A stretch of DNA of 52,707 nt from Mucilaginibacter myungsuensis (GCF_015222005.1 NZ_JADFFL010000014.1:1-52707); one strand, 5' to 3'. Shown: positions 15,266 through 24,646, numbered from the stretch's first letter. Notes: generated from the letters alone by a model not told the origin. Made by a program: numbers and translations.

Positions 15266-16324
15266 ATGTTAAAGAATTTTGCCGATAAACCGCTGGTGAT
15301 AGGTGTGACCGCACTGAACGCCATTGACAGTCCCGGACCGGGTGTGGCGGTCATCCGCGCTTTGCGCGACGGTTTTGGCGATAACATCAGGGTGATCGGT
15401 CTTTCTTACGAATCTTTAGAACCAGGGGTTTACCTGCACGATCTGGTGGATAAAACCTATCAGATCCCCTACCCTTCGGCCGGGGCACATGCATTGGTCG
15501 ATAGGCTGCAATACATTCACGGAATTGAGCATCTGGATGTGATCATCCCTAATTTTGACGCGGAGTTATATAATTTTATTAAAGTGAGCGCCCAGCTACG
15601 CATCATGGGTATCCACACCTTTTTGCCGACGCACGAGCAACTGGATGCCCGGGACAAAATGAACCTGTCGAAATTTGGCGAGAAATATAAATTGCACGTC
15701 CCCGAAGCAATCACTATTTATAAAGCCGATGAGTTGAGAAAAGCGGCCGACGAGTTAGACTATCCGTTGGTAGTAAAAGGCAAGTATTACGAAGCCTTTG
15801 TTTGCCAAACTTTGGAGCAGGCGCACAAAGCTTTCTATCAACTCAGTGCTAAATGGGGCACGCCCATCATCGTACAAAAATTCATGAAAGGTACTGAGAT
15901 CAATATTGCTGCCCTTGGCGATGGCGAGGGAGACTGTATCAGCATTATTCCTATGCGTAAGCTGTATATTACCGATAAAGGCAAAGCCTGGGCTGGCATC
16001 ACGATAGAGGATGCCGACCTGCTGGATCTGGCCCGTCAGTTCACCAAAGCAACAAATTGGCGGGGCGGTTTTGAATTAGAGATCATGCGCGATGCCGACG
16101 GTAAACTATTTATTATGGAAGTCAACCCGCGCTTCCCGGCTTGGATCTACCTGACTGCCGGTGCCGGACAAAATCAGCCCGAAGCCCTGGTAAAATTGGC
16201 CATGGGCGAAAAGGTTGAGGCTTTCAGTGAATATCAGGTGGGCAAAATGTTTATCCGTTATGCCTGGGATCATATTACCGACGTGAGCGAGTTTCAGCAA
16301 TTATCTGCTTTTGGCGAATTATAG
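15266..16324 (+). CDS. ATP-grasp carboxylate-amine ligase
   Basis: Predicted to join a carboxylate to an amine through an acyl-phosphate. The 352 residues show an N-terminal pre-ATP-grasp Rossmann-like half (LVIGVTALNAIDSPGPGVAVIRAL), a central domain with DKMNLSKFGEKYKLHVPEAI and the ATP lysine in YPLVVKGKYYEA, and the metal-binding C-terminal motif LFIMEVNPRFPAWIYLTAGAG. It resembles the CarB/PylC-type superfamily rather than the D-Ala-D-Ala ligases. Substrates are unknown. Its position between a PqqD-like protein and a PLP decarboxylase suggests a small-molecule or peptide-modification pathway. Confidence 0.85.
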   Translation: MLKNFADKPLVIGVTALNAIDSPGPGVAVIRALRDGFGDNIRVIGLSYESLEPGVYLHDLVDKTYQIPYPSAGAHALVDRLQYIHGIEHLDVIIPNFDAELYNFIKVSAQLRIMGIHTFLPTHEQLDARDKMNLSKFGEKYKLHVPEAITIYKADELRKAADELDYPLVVKGKYYEAFVCQTLEQAHKAFYQLSAKWGTPIIVQKFMKGTEINIAALGDGEGDCISIIPMRKLYITDKGKAWAGITIEDADLLDLARQFTKATNWRGGFELEIMRDADGKLFIMEVNPRFPAWIYLTAGAGQNQPEALVKLAMGEKVEAFSEYQVGKMFIRYAWDHITDVSEFQQLSAFGEL

Positions 16325-16352
16325 TTTTAAATACCCCTAATATTTGAACAAT

Positions 16353-17714
16353 ATGAAGAAGTTAAAGTACGAACGCCCTCTCATTAAAAAGATGAATGCC
16401 GGGTTGATGAACAAGTTCGGTACACGGACGGAGTTTCAGCCGGTAAAGGCGATAGATGGTGTGCCGGTGACGCAACTTATCAGCGAGTATGGTTCGCCTT
16501 TGTTCGTATTATCTGAGCGGCAGATGCGTAAGAATTACCGTTCGGCAGCACGTTCGTTCAAAACACGTTACCCTAAAGTGCAATTCGCCTGGAGCTATAA
16601 AACCAACTACCTGAATGCCGTATGCCAGATCTTTCATCAGGAAGGCAGCTGGGCCGAGGTAGTGTCGGGTTTTGAGTATCGTAAAGCCTTAGGCAACGGT
16701 GTGGCTGGCGAGCATATCATCTTTAACGGTCCGGATAAACATCGCGACGAACTCATCCTGGCCATTGAGAACGATTCGCTTATCCACATTGATCATTTTG
16801 ACGAGCTATATAACTTGATAGAACTCTGCGACGAACTGAATAAGAAACCCCGCGTAGCCATCCGCATCAATATGGATACCGGCGTTTATCCGCTTTGGGA
16901 TCGCTTTGGTTTTAACTACGAGAATGGGCAAGCCTGGAACGCGTTATCAAAGATCGTTGGCTCGGGCCGGATGCGATTGACCGGATTGCATTGCCATATC
17001 GGCACCTTCATGTTATCCACCAATGCTTACGCGGTGGCTGCCGGTAAACTGTGCGAACTGGCCTATCGCTGCAAGACACTACTGAGTACCCCTATCCAAT
17101 ATTTGGATCTGGGCGGCGGTTTCCCATCTACCAATACGTTAAAAGGCGCTTATCTGCCGGGGGTAGATACCGTGCCATCAGTAGATGATTTTGCCGAGGC
17201 GATCACCACCACCATTCTTAATTTTGGCTTTAAACAGGATGAATTGCCGCTGCTCATCTTAGAGAGTGGCCGTGTGCTGATAGATGATGCAGGCTACCTA
17301 TTGGGCAGCGTGATCGCTAATAAACGTTTAAGCGATGGCCGACGCGCAACAGTGATGAACTTTGGGGTTAACATCCTTTTTACATCCTTTTGGTACGAGC
17401 ACAAGATCAGCCCAGCGCAGGATTTTGACCAGTACACCGAGGATATGGTGCTTTACGGACCGCTTTGTATGAATATAGATGTGGTGCGCGAAAGCATTAA
17501 CCTGCCCCTGCTTAACCCCGGCGACCATGTGGTGGTACATAAAGTTGGGGCTTACAATATGACCCAATGGATGCAGTTCATCAGCATGCGCCCGTCGGTG
17601 GTTTTGATCGATGAACAGCAAAATATCCATGAGATACGCCAGGCCGAAAAACTGGAATATATGGAACAATTAGAGCAAATGCCCGCGCATTTGCAACAAT
17701 ACAAACTGGCTTAA
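16353..17714 (+). CDS. Fold-III PLP-dependent decarboxylase (DAP/ornithine decarboxylase-like)
   Basis: An alanine-racemase-fold PLP enzyme of the LysA/ODC superfamily. With the ATG at 16353 it has 453 residues. The PLP lysine is in FAWSYKTNYLNAV (K83); HCHIGTF, the glycine loop DLGGGFPS, ESGRVLIDDAG and the C-terminal GPLCMNIDVV and GAYNMTQW motifs follow, as in active decarboxylases. It has about 60 extra N-terminal and C-terminal residues compared with a short LysA. Because the genomic context is not lysine synthesis, a dedicated role in the neighbouring pathway is more likely than bulk DAP decarboxylation; the substrate is not determined. It lies 28 bases after the ATP-grasp gene. Confidence 0.85.
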   Translation: MKKLKYERPLIKKMNAGLMNKFGTRTEFQPVKAIDGVPVTQLISEYGSPLFVLSERQMRKNYRSAARSFKTRYPKVQFAWSYKTNYLNAVCQIFHQEGSWAEVVSGFEYRKALGNGVAGEHIIFNGPDKHRDELILAIENDSLIHIDHFDELYNLIELCDELNKKPRVAIRINMDTGVYPLWDRFGFNYENGQAWNALSKIVGSGRMRLTGLHCHIGTFMLSTNAYAVAAGKLCELAYRCKTLLSTPIQYLDLGGGFPSTNTLKGAYLPGVDTVPSVDDFAEAITTTILNFGFKQDELPLLILESGRVLIDDAGYLLGSVIANKRLSDGRRATVMNFGVNILFTSFWYEHKISPAQDFDQYTEDMVLYGPLCMNIDVVRESINLPLLNPGDHVVVHKVGAYNMTQWMQFISMRPSVVLIDEQQNIHEIRQAEKLEYMEQLEQMPAHLQQYKLA

Positions 17715-17747
17715 GCATGGCGAGATAATTACCTCAACAATCTAACA

Positions 17748-19919
17748 GTGAAGCAAATATCAAATTACATACGGCCCGTGCTTAACAGCTATGCCATCCT
17801 GTTCTTTTCGCAGAACAGGGTACTGGCGGTGCTGCTTTTGTTGGTGTCATTCATGAATCCTTCGGCAGGCTTAACGGGGCTGTTATGCACCTGTGCGGCC
17901 ATTGCGCTGGTTAGACTGATGGGTTATCATCGCGATAGCATACAGACCGGCTTGTACAGTTTTAATTCCCTGCTGTTAGGAATAGGCTTCGGCACGTTCT
18001 ATAGTTTCAATAGTGCGTTTTGGCTATGGTTATTTGCGGCATGTTTACTTACCATTACCCTTACGGTGGTGCTAACGGCCTGGCTGGGTAAGTATGGCCT
18101 TCCCGTGCTATCCTTGCCATTCATCTCGGCCTTTTGGCTGGTGTTAGTAGCATCTAACGGATACCCGGGCATGGGTTTGATGCAAAAAGAAAGCTACCTG
18201 TTGGTAGAGTTGAATACCGGTCCGCAAACTACGGCTATCATCAACTTTATTAAAGAGATAGATCAGGTATGTTTTGGCCGATACCCTGATCTGTTCTTCC
18301 GCGCGGTGAGTTCTATCTTTTTTCAGAATAGCGTCATCGCTGGCATATTGATGAGTATAGGTCTGTTCATCCACTCGCGCATCGGTTTTAGCTTGCTGGT
18401 GCTTGGTTTTGTAGTGGCTTGTGTATTTAACGCTATCACCGGCACCTATCCAGAGGGAATAAGTCATTACCATTTGGGTGCTAACTTTATGATGGTATCC
18501 TTTGCCATGGGTGGGTTCTTCCTGATACCGTCGGGTCGGTCTTACCTTTGGGCGATCGTAAGCGTGCCAGTGACTTTCATGCTTGTCAACGCGTTGAGCA
18601 GGTTTTTGGGTGTGCATAATTTACCGATATTCTCCTTACCGTTCTGTCTGCTTACCATCGCCTTACTCTACTTCTTTATACTGAGGATAAACCCCGGCAA
18701 GCTGCAATTAACGCCGATACAGCACTACTCGCCCGAGGTCAATCTATATCAATTTTTAAATGGGCGTGAGCGTTTAAAAGACCTGCAATACTTACGGTTG
18801 AATTTGCCATTTATTGGCGCGTGGACGGTATCACAAGGTTACGAAGGCGGCATTACCCACAAAAATGAATGGGGACAAGCGCTGGATTTTGTGATTAAAG
18901 ATGAGGACGGGAACACCTACAAAAGCACCGGTACCCGCCCCGAACATTTCTACTGCTTTAACAAACCGGTCCTCGCTTGCGCCGATGGCGTGATAGAGGA
19001 TGTGGTAGACCACATAGAAGACAACGAGATCGGTCAGGTCAACACCGAAAAGAACTGGGGTAATACAGTGGTGATCCGTCATGCCGGTGGCTTATTCAGT
19101 AAAGTATCACATCTAAAACAGCACTCGGTAAAGGTGCGTGTTGGGGAGCAGATAAAGCAGGGCGATCTGTTAGGTCTGTGTGGTAATTCAGGCCGCTCGC
19201 ACGAGCCACATTTGCACTTTCAGGCACAATTAACACCGTATATCGGCTCTAAAACACTGGCTTATCCGTTTGCTTACTTTGTGAGCGGAACGGAGTGGAA
19301 ACAGCAACTACATAGTTTTGAAACGCCGGTCGAGGGTATGGAAATATCACCCGTGGATATGAATGCCCAATTGAAGCAGGCATTTAGCTGGCAGCCGGGG
19401 TATGCCGCAAAACTCACGGCAGATAATGGTCGGACTGAAACCGTTGAAGTGTTCACCGACGCTTATAACCAATTATACCTTTACAGTAAGGAAAGCGGGG
19501 CCACGCTGTACTTCGTTAACAACGGCACTTGTTTTTATTTTACCGCCTTTTACGGCGACGAAAGTTCGCTACTATATCAATTTTATTTGGCTGCATACAA
19601 AGTGGTATTCTCGGCCGATAGCGGAATAACAGCTACGGATATCTATCCGCTGCAAACCAAAAAATTCCAGCCGGGCATATGGCTTCATGATGTGATAGCG
19701 GCGTTCTATCAGTTCATCAGGCGGACTTACAGCAGCAGTAGTTCTTATCAGCACCAGCAACTTACCATCCATGCCAAAGGATATACCCAGATCTTGAACA
19801 GAAAAAAAGAAACGATGAGCGCCGATATCAACATCGCCGAAGGTGCTTTGCGATCTTTCAACATTAACCTTAACGGAACTAAAACAGCAGTGACATGGCA
19901 AACAGAGCATTTATTTTGA
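17748..19919 (+). CDS. Urea-transporter-like membrane protein fused to an M23 (LytM) peptidase domain
   Basis: A 723-residue two-part protein. Residues about 10-320 form a multi-helix membrane domain of the urea transporter type, including SYAILFFSQNRVLAVLLLLVSF, YSFNSLLLGIGFG, a central repeat FFQNSVIAGILMSIGLFIHS, and FSLPFCLLTIALLYFF. Residues about 355-520 are an M23-like domain with THKNEWGQALDF (H371, D380) and the paired-histidine motif HEPHLHF (H485, H488, H490). A further 200 residues form a beta-rich C-terminal region. M23 enzymes cut glycine or peptide cross-links in peptidoglycan. The start is a GTG at 17748, 33 bases after the decarboxylase. The gene overlaps the next by 25 bases. 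No described fusion of this kind is known to me. Confidence 0.82.
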   Translation: MKQISNYIRPVLNSYAILFFSQNRVLAVLLLLVSFMNPSAGLTGLLCTCAAIALVRLMGYHRDSIQTGLYSFNSLLLGIGFGTFYSFNSAFWLWLFAACLLTITLTVVLTAWLGKYGLPVLSLPFISAFWLVLVASNGYPGMGLMQKESYLLVELNTGPQTTAIINFIKEIDQVCFGRYPDLFFRAVSSIFFQNSVIAGILMSIGLFIHSRIGFSLLVLGFVVACVFNAITGTYPEGISHYHLGANFMMVSFAMGGFFLIPSGRSYLWAIVSVPVTFMLVNALSRFLGVHNLPIFSLPFCLLTIALLYFFILRINPGKLQLTPIQHYSPEVNLYQFLNGRERLKDLQYLRLNLPFIGAWTVSQGYEGGITHKNEWGQALDFVIKDEDGNTYKSTGTRPEHFYCFNKPVLACADGVIEDVVDHIEDNEIGQVNTEKNWGNTVVIRHAGGLFSKVSHLKQHSVKVRVGEQIKQGDLLGLCGNSGRSHEPHLHFQAQLTPYIGSKTLAYPFAYFVSGTEWKQQLHSFETPVEGMEISPVDMNAQLKQAFSWQPGYAAKLTADNGRTETVEVFTDAYNQLYLYSKESGATLYFVNNGTCFYFTAFYGDESSLLYQFYLAAYKVVFSADSGITATDIYPLQTKKFQPGIWLHDVIAAFYQFIRRTYSSSSSYQHQQLTIHAKGYTQILNRKKETMSADINIAEGALRSFNINLNGTKTAVTWQTEHLF

Positions 19920-21088
19920 TCGCGGCCGTGCTCATTTGTTGTTTAAGCAAAGTGAGGGCACAGTCGGCGAGTTTTCAGGAAGTGGATAGCCTTAGCTATG
20001 CTAAATACCAAGCAGCAGATTGGAAGGACTTGGTGGCTTATGGCAATAGCGCAATATCAGCCAAAGTTGATTATCCGTTACTCCGCTTGCGGATCGCCTA
20101 TGCACAATTTGTGCTGGGTAATTACGGCGGCGCGCTAAGCAATTATCAAAAAGTGTTAGGTGACGACTCGCACAACCAAATGGCACGTTATTACAGCTAT
20201 CTCAGCAACAAATATCTAGATCGCGAAGGCGAAGCGAGTTACCATGCCTCGTTTTTGGACACCGTTACTTTGAACAGGGATAACATTAAACCATTAGGCG
20301 CATTGCAAGCCGGATTTGAGTTCAGTTTTAAAACTAATGATAATACCCGTCGGGGTTATGGTCTTTACAATAGGGTATCATTCAGCAACCGATTGGGCTG
20401 GCGCTTTCAACTCGATCAATCGGTAGCTTATTTTAACCAGTCGATCAGTTCAGGAGTTCCGGTGATCATTCCGGGGTCGACCCTATCGGTCAACTTCACA
20501 TATAATAATAGTCAGCTTGAATATTACGCCAAACTGCGTTACATGCTTAGCGGACGATTATCGTTGATCGGTGCTTACCATTTTTTGAATACATCATTCG
20601 GACCGAGTACCTATAGCAGTCACGTTGGTTTGTTTGGTGTGAGATATGCGCATCCTTACTTCAGCTTACAGGCGGATGCTAATTCGGCTCAGCTTATCAA
20701 TACAGCCTTTCAGCAGTACAATGGTCAATTGACTTTACATCCTTTGGGTAACCTCAATTTATACACAATAAGCCGCGCATCTATGCAAGCCAACGGCATG
20801 CAGCAGAAGATGTTCAGCCAATCGGTGGGATTTAAAGCGGCAAACAAATTATGGCTGGAGGTTAATGGTACATTCGGTCGTCTGGATGGATACTTGGATG
20901 CTGACGCGCTTTACGTTTATAACGCTATCGACGTAACCTCGACTAAAGCAGGCGCAACGGTGTTTTATACTCTAAATAAGCATTTAAACTTGCTGATCAA
21001 TTACACCTACGAACAAAAACAAGACTACTATCTTAACAATAATTACACTCAAAACTCAATAACCGGAGGTATCACATGGAGATTTTAA
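19895..21088 (+). CDS. Outer-membrane beta-barrel protein with N-terminal TPR (YaiO-like)
   Basis: 397 residues: signal peptide (FILIAAVLICCLSKVRAQ), a TPR-like helical part (residues about 35-120, LRLRIAYAQFVLGNYGGALSNYQKVL) and then a barrel of alternating aromatic strands (RRGYGLYNRVSFSNRLGW through GGITWRF) that ends in the C-terminal aromatic residue expected for outer-membrane proteins. The arrangement resembles YaiO-type proteins. The ATG at 19895 sits inside the previous gene, 25 bases before its stop, so the two are probably translated together. It could secrete, anchor or receive the product of the operon; this is inference. Confidence 0.78.
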   Translation: MANRAFILIAAVLICCLSKVRAQSASFQEVDSLSYAKYQAADWKDLVAYGNSAISAKVDYPLLRLRIAYAQFVLGNYGGALSNYQKVLGDDSHNQMARYYSYLSNKYLDREGEASYHASFLDTVTLNRDNIKPLGALQAGFEFSFKTNDNTRRGYGLYNRVSFSNRLGWRFQLDQSVAYFNQSISSGVPVIIPGSTLSVNFTYNNSQLEYYAKLRYMLSGRLSLIGAYHFLNTSFGPSTYSSHVGLFGVRYAHPYFSLQADANSAQLINTAFQQYNGQLTLHPLGNLNLYTISRASMQANGMQQKMFSQSVGFKAANKLWLEVNGTFGRLDGYLDADALYVYNAIDVTSTKAGATVFYTLNKHLNLLINYTYEQKQDYYLNNNYTQNSITGGITWRF

Positions 21089-21699
21089 AGAAACTGGTTC
21101 TATCGGCAACGGTCATCTTGCTATCAGGCCAACTGTATGCGCAAACCGGCTCAGCAGCTATGCAAAAGGCATTTAAGAACAGCTACGCTAATGAGTCGAA
21201 GAAGAGCTACTCATCGGCTATGAGCGATATTATGCCTTTTTACGCGGATAACAACTATGAGGTCAACCTCCGCCTTGGTTGGTTGAATTTTCTCAACAAA
21301 AATTACACGTCGGCGCAAAGCTACTACCAAAAGGCTGTTGGCTTGCGCCCAAATTCTATCGAGGCAAAATTCGGTTACATCAAACCCTTATCTCTGTTAG
21401 AGAGTTGGGATAAGGTTTTGGGTCAGTATAATGATATCCTAAAACTGGACCCGCAAAATACCCAGGCTAACTATTGGACGGGATACATCTATTACAATCG
21501 CAAACAGTATGATGCTGCCATTAAATGCTTTAGCAAGGTGGTATCGCTATACCCTTTCGATTACGACGGCAACCAAATGTTGGGCTGGGCTCACCTAATG
21601 TCGGGCAAAAAGGCTGAGGCACGTGCCTGCTTTGAGAGAGGTCTTTTGATAAAACCCGATGATGCATCCTGTACAGATGGGTTAAACCGAAGCAAATAA
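21076..21699 (+). CDS. Periplasmic TPR protein
   Basis: 207 residues: signal peptide (LVLSATVILLSGQLYAQ) followed by about four tetratricopeptide repeats (YEVNLRLGWLNFLNKNYTSAQSYYQKAVGLRPNS; WDKVLGQYNDILKLDPQN; ANYWTGYIYYNRKQYDAAIKCFSKVV; GNQMLGWAHLMSGKKAEARACFERGL). It is a likely protein-interaction partner of the barrel protein upstream, with which it overlaps by 13 bases. Its ATG is preceded by ggaggt, one of the few clear Shine-Dalgarno sites in this window and a point in favour of this start. It is the last gene of the six-gene operon. Confidence 0.82.
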   Translation: MEILKKLVLSATVILLSGQLYAQTGSAAMQKAFKNSYANESKKSYSSAMSDIMPFYADNNYEVNLRLGWLNFLNKNYTSAQSYYQKAVGLRPNSIEAKFGYIKPLSLLESWDKVLGQYNDILKLDPQNTQANYWTGYIYYNRKQYDAAIKCFSKVVSLYPFDYDGNQMLGWAHLMSGKKAEARACFERGLLIKPDDASCTDGLNRSK

Positions 21700-21727
21700 A
21701 TTTCCATTCCGGATATTAAAATAGAAC

Positions 21728-21760
21728 GCCCTGCTTTTATAACGAAAGCAGGGCCTTCTT
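21728..21760 (+). terminator. Terminator of the PqqD/ATP-grasp operon
   Basis: Stem gccctgcttt / aaagcagggc (10 bases) with a 7-base loop, then cttctt. The T-run is short, but the stem is strong and well placed 28 bases after the last stop. Confidence 0.65.
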
Positions 21761-21783
21761 GTATTTAAGCGGACGTGTAATTC

Positions 21784-23424
21784 CTATTCATCATCCGGAT
21801 CATGCCACACACCAAATGGCGGCCTGTTGCGTATCTGTCGATAGACCGGCAGATCTATCCGTTTCTTATCAGGTACGTGGAAATTTTTGCAGTAGTAAAC
21901 CTGTAAGTGTAATTCGGGGCGGCCACTGCGGGTAACTACAATATCCTTAAGTTGCGTCACTTCATCAAAAAAAGGTTTTACATCGGCAACCACGCTTTCT
22001 TCGTGTTCTTGTCCAATGATCACGCAATCCTCGTGCTGCAAAAAGTAAGGGTCTACCAAAAAGGCCAGGTTGCGCGGATCGTCGCTAAAACAAACGATCG
22101 GCACTTGTCCTTTTAAGGCCCAATCAACCTTACCTGTTAGCCACCAGCGGGTAGCGCCTGTAAATACTTTAGGGTTATTTAGCCAGCCTTCTTTTTCAAA
22201 TCGGGTCTGGATGTCGCTGTAATCGATGCCTTGGATCGTCGGGTCTACATTGTCGCCATGGAACTGTTTTACTATCCATTTAGGGCCATAAAACTGCCAA
22301 AAGCCGGTCACCATATGCAAACTCAACACCCCGATGGTGATCACTGTAAAACCAACCGAAAATCTTATCCAGCGGCGCGTGCCCCTACCCTCGGCAGCCG
22401 TACCGCTTAGTTTTTTATCGATGGCATACCCCAATGGGATAAATAGCATCATATATCCGGGTGCCTGCCAATGGAAATGGTATTGAAGATTCGACCACAA
22501 GGTAACCACTGTAAAAAACACCAACGGCAGTATCGCTATCCAAAAATTAAAACCATAAACAGGTTGCTGACGCAACTTCCAAGACTTGAACAGTTCCCTC
22601 ACCAACGGATACCATACCCACGGCAATAACCATAGGGCCTGCCCAGCTATGCTGCGTAAGAACCATTCCGGATGCAAACTAGTCTCTTGACCGCTACCCG
22701 CACGAGAACCCTGGAAAACGAACGATACCCAATCGTTATCGGCATTCCACAGTAATATAGGCAGCGCAAACAGAAATGCAATAATAATAGCCATATATGG
22801 GCCGGGATGAAGCAGCCATTTGCGCAGATCCCTATTAGTGGCCACAAATATAAAAACACCTGCAAACAGAAAGACCACATGGTACTTGCTTAATGTAGCC
22901 AAGCCCATAAGTATCCCTACTAAAGCCCACTGTAAATAAACCATACCCGAATGCGTAGCCGTTTTGGGTTTATTCTGTGCATCAAACATTACGTTAGCCA
23001 TTATATAGGCGCTGGCTAACCAAAAGAACATCAGCGGAGCATCGGGTTGGAACCAGCAGGCAATAGCTACTGTAAATACCGCGCTCAGATTCATCACCGC
23101 AACGGCCCAAAAGCCGGCGGCGGCATTAAAGAATTTACGCGCCAGCAAAAACAACATCCAACTGGTACCGGCAAACAATAGCACCGCCGGGAAACGGAGG
23201 CCCAAGTTATTCAGCCCGAATATTTTTAACGATACCCAGCTTAGCCAAAAAAACAAAGGCGGCTGGTCAAAGTAACTCAGATCCAGTTTCAGCGCCCCAC
23301 GAAAGTAGTACGATTCGCCAATGCCTAAACCAGTGTAAGCCGCTATCCAAATACGGATAAACAAAGTGATCAAGATCAGGATCAGCGTGTACCGGGCCGC
23401 ATTGCTTTCGGTTATTTTTTTCAT
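21784..23424 (-). CDS. Family 39 (ArnT/PMT-like) glycosyltransferase
   Basis: An integral membrane glycosyltransferase expected to move a sugar from a polyprenyl phosphate donor to a lipid or protein acceptor outside the inner membrane. With the ATG at 23424 it has 546 residues and about ten membrane helices. The first periplasmic loop has GIGESYYFRGALKLDLSYFDQPPLFFW, where the acidic residue of ESYY takes the place of the catalytic DE pair, and FQPDAPLMFFWLASAYIMA is the conserved PMT_2 segment. The C-terminal 150 residues are a soluble domain ending in PPFGVWHDPDDE. The frame extends eight codons to a TTG, which is not preferred. It is a single-gene unit; acceptor unknown. Confidence 0.85.
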   Translation of the reverse strand: MKKITESNAARYTLILILITLFIRIWIAAYTGLGIGESYYFRGALKLDLSYFDQPPLFFWLSWVSLKIFGLNNLGLRFPAVLLFAGTSWMLFLLARKFFNAAAGFWAVAVMNLSAVFTVAIACWFQPDAPLMFFWLASAYIMANVMFDAQNKPKTATHSGMVYLQWALVGILMGLATLSKYHVVFLFAGVFIFVATNRDLRKWLLHPGPYMAIIIAFLFALPILLWNADNDWVSFVFQGSRAGSGQETSLHPEWFLRSIAGQALWLLPWVWYPLVRELFKSWKLRQQPVYGFNFWIAILPLVFFTVVTLWSNLQYHFHWQAPGYMMLFIPLGYAIDKKLSGTAAEGRGTRRWIRFSVGFTVITIGVLSLHMVTGFWQFYGPKWIVKQFHGDNVDPTIQGIDYSDIQTRFEKEGWLNNPKVFTGATRWWLTGKVDWALKGQVPIVCFSDDPRNLAFLVDPYFLQHEDCVIIGQEHEESVVADVKPFFDEVTQLKDIVVTRSGRPELHLQVYYCKNFHVPDKKRIDLPVYRQIRNRPPFGVWHDPDDE

Positions 23425-23579
23425 GGGGTATAAAGCCGTTTTTTGCAAGGTGCAAATTGCGTAAAATTTTGCTTAATGCACAAATTTTTGAAACCATCGC
23501 AAGTGCCTCCAAAATATATTTGCCCGTCTCCAACTAAAGTCTTAATATCGTGAACACGATCAATTACAACCTACAGAAC

Positions 23580-24596
23580 ATGACCTTTAAAAACACCTTT
23601 ATCAAACTGAGCGCAATGGGCGCTTTAGCACTCACCATACAAGCTTGCAGCAGGCCATCGGCTCCGGGTATCTATAAAGATGACCAGATACAGTCGGGCG
23701 TGCGTAAAACTTTGCATAGCTTGCAGGATGAGTTATTGTCGGCCCTCAAAACCGACGACCGGCACGCGCAGGAGCTGCTGATGAGTCAGGAATTTATTGA
23801 TGATGTGCGGATGCGTGTAAAAGTATGTTCGGAAGCTACCATCCGGATGAAAAAGGCAGATTACAGTCTATTCAGGGAGTACTATATCGTACGCGATACC
23901 GTGGGTGATACTACCACCATTAAAGACCGTACCAGCGGCATTAACAACTACGATCTTAAAGTGCCCACACTGGCCAGGGAAATGTACGTCGCTCAATTTA
24001 TCGCTAAAAAGTCGCCGCTTACATGGATGATCACGGCTACTTACCATAAACTTGATTACGGCTGGAAGATAGACGACATGGAGATAACGCCTTATTCAGA
24101 GAACCACCGTACGGCGCCCGAGCAGATCGCGTTCGCGCAAAAAATGCTGGACAAAAAATACTACCTGGATGCCAATAACGCTATGGTAGGTGCCATGAAT
24201 GATCTTTACCCGTCTAACCGCTGGATGTACGAAAAGCATGACGACATCAGCAAAATGGCCGACCTTACCCGTGCCGAGATATCTGCTAACCTGCCGCTCC
24301 CGATCACTGTTAAACAACTACCATCCGAACCACTGATCTGGCGTATCACTATCCAATACGATAAAGAGGGTACTTTCCCTAACATCAATTACGTTAGCAA
24401 GACCAACCTGCTTGATACCACGGCACTAAAAAAAGAGAACGCGGAATTCGGCAAGATCATTGGCGAAGTATTCGAGGGTGTTGATAAGGATAAGAAATAT
24501 ATTTTCTATACCATTTACAACAAACAACTTTCAGGGCCGAACAAAGGCAAGGTCGACATCCGCGACCACTTCGATATCAGGCAAACCTTGCAATAG
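23580..24596 (+). CDS. Hypothetical lipoprotein
   Basis: With the ATG at 23580 the protein has 338 residues. It starts with a lipoprotein signal (FIKLSAMGALALTIQAC) whose cysteine should be lipid-modified. The rest is predicted soluble: a helical first part, then beta-rich stretches around WMITATYHKLDYGWKIDDMEITPYSE and WRITIQYDKEGTFPNINYV. No family was recognised. A box TATATTTG at 23515-23522 lies ahead, with TTTG 24 bases further upstream, so a promoter is likely. A GTG at 23550 would add ten residues before the signal and is less likely. Confidence 0.65.
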   Translation: MTFKNTFIKLSAMGALALTIQACSRPSAPGIYKDDQIQSGVRKTLHSLQDELLSALKTDDRHAQELLMSQEFIDDVRMRVKVCSEATIRMKKADYSLFREYYIVRDTVGDTTTIKDRTSGINNYDLKVPTLAREMYVAQFIAKKSPLTWMITATYHKLDYGWKIDDMEITPYSENHRTAPEQIAFAQKMLDKKYYLDANNAMVGAMNDLYPSNRWMYEKHDDISKMADLTRAEISANLPLPITVKQLPSEPLIWRITIQYDKEGTFPNINYVSKTNLLDTTALKKENAEFGKIIGEVFEGVDKDKKYIFYTIYNKQLSGPNKGKVDIRDHFDIRQTLQ

Positions 24597-24601
24597 GATC
24601 T

Positions 24602-24646
24602 AAGTTTTAAGGACAGAAGCCACCCGGCTATTCTGTCCTTAAACTT
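24602..24646 (+). terminator. Terminator overlapping the end of the convergent permease gene
   Basis: The arms ttaaggacagaa and ttctgtccttaa, extended by aagtt / aactt with one bulge, are followed by TTTTT on the plus strand. The loop contains the stop codon of the minus-strand permease gene, and the 3' arm encodes its last residues (SLRTE). One sequence therefore serves as terminator for one gene and coding end of another. Confidence 0.75.

Noticed and set aside
18144..18617. Minus-strand open frame of 157 codons inside the transporter-peptidase gene
   Set aside because: Low-complexity, His/Lys-rich translation typical of an antisense shadow; the opposite strand has clear membrane helices and motifs.
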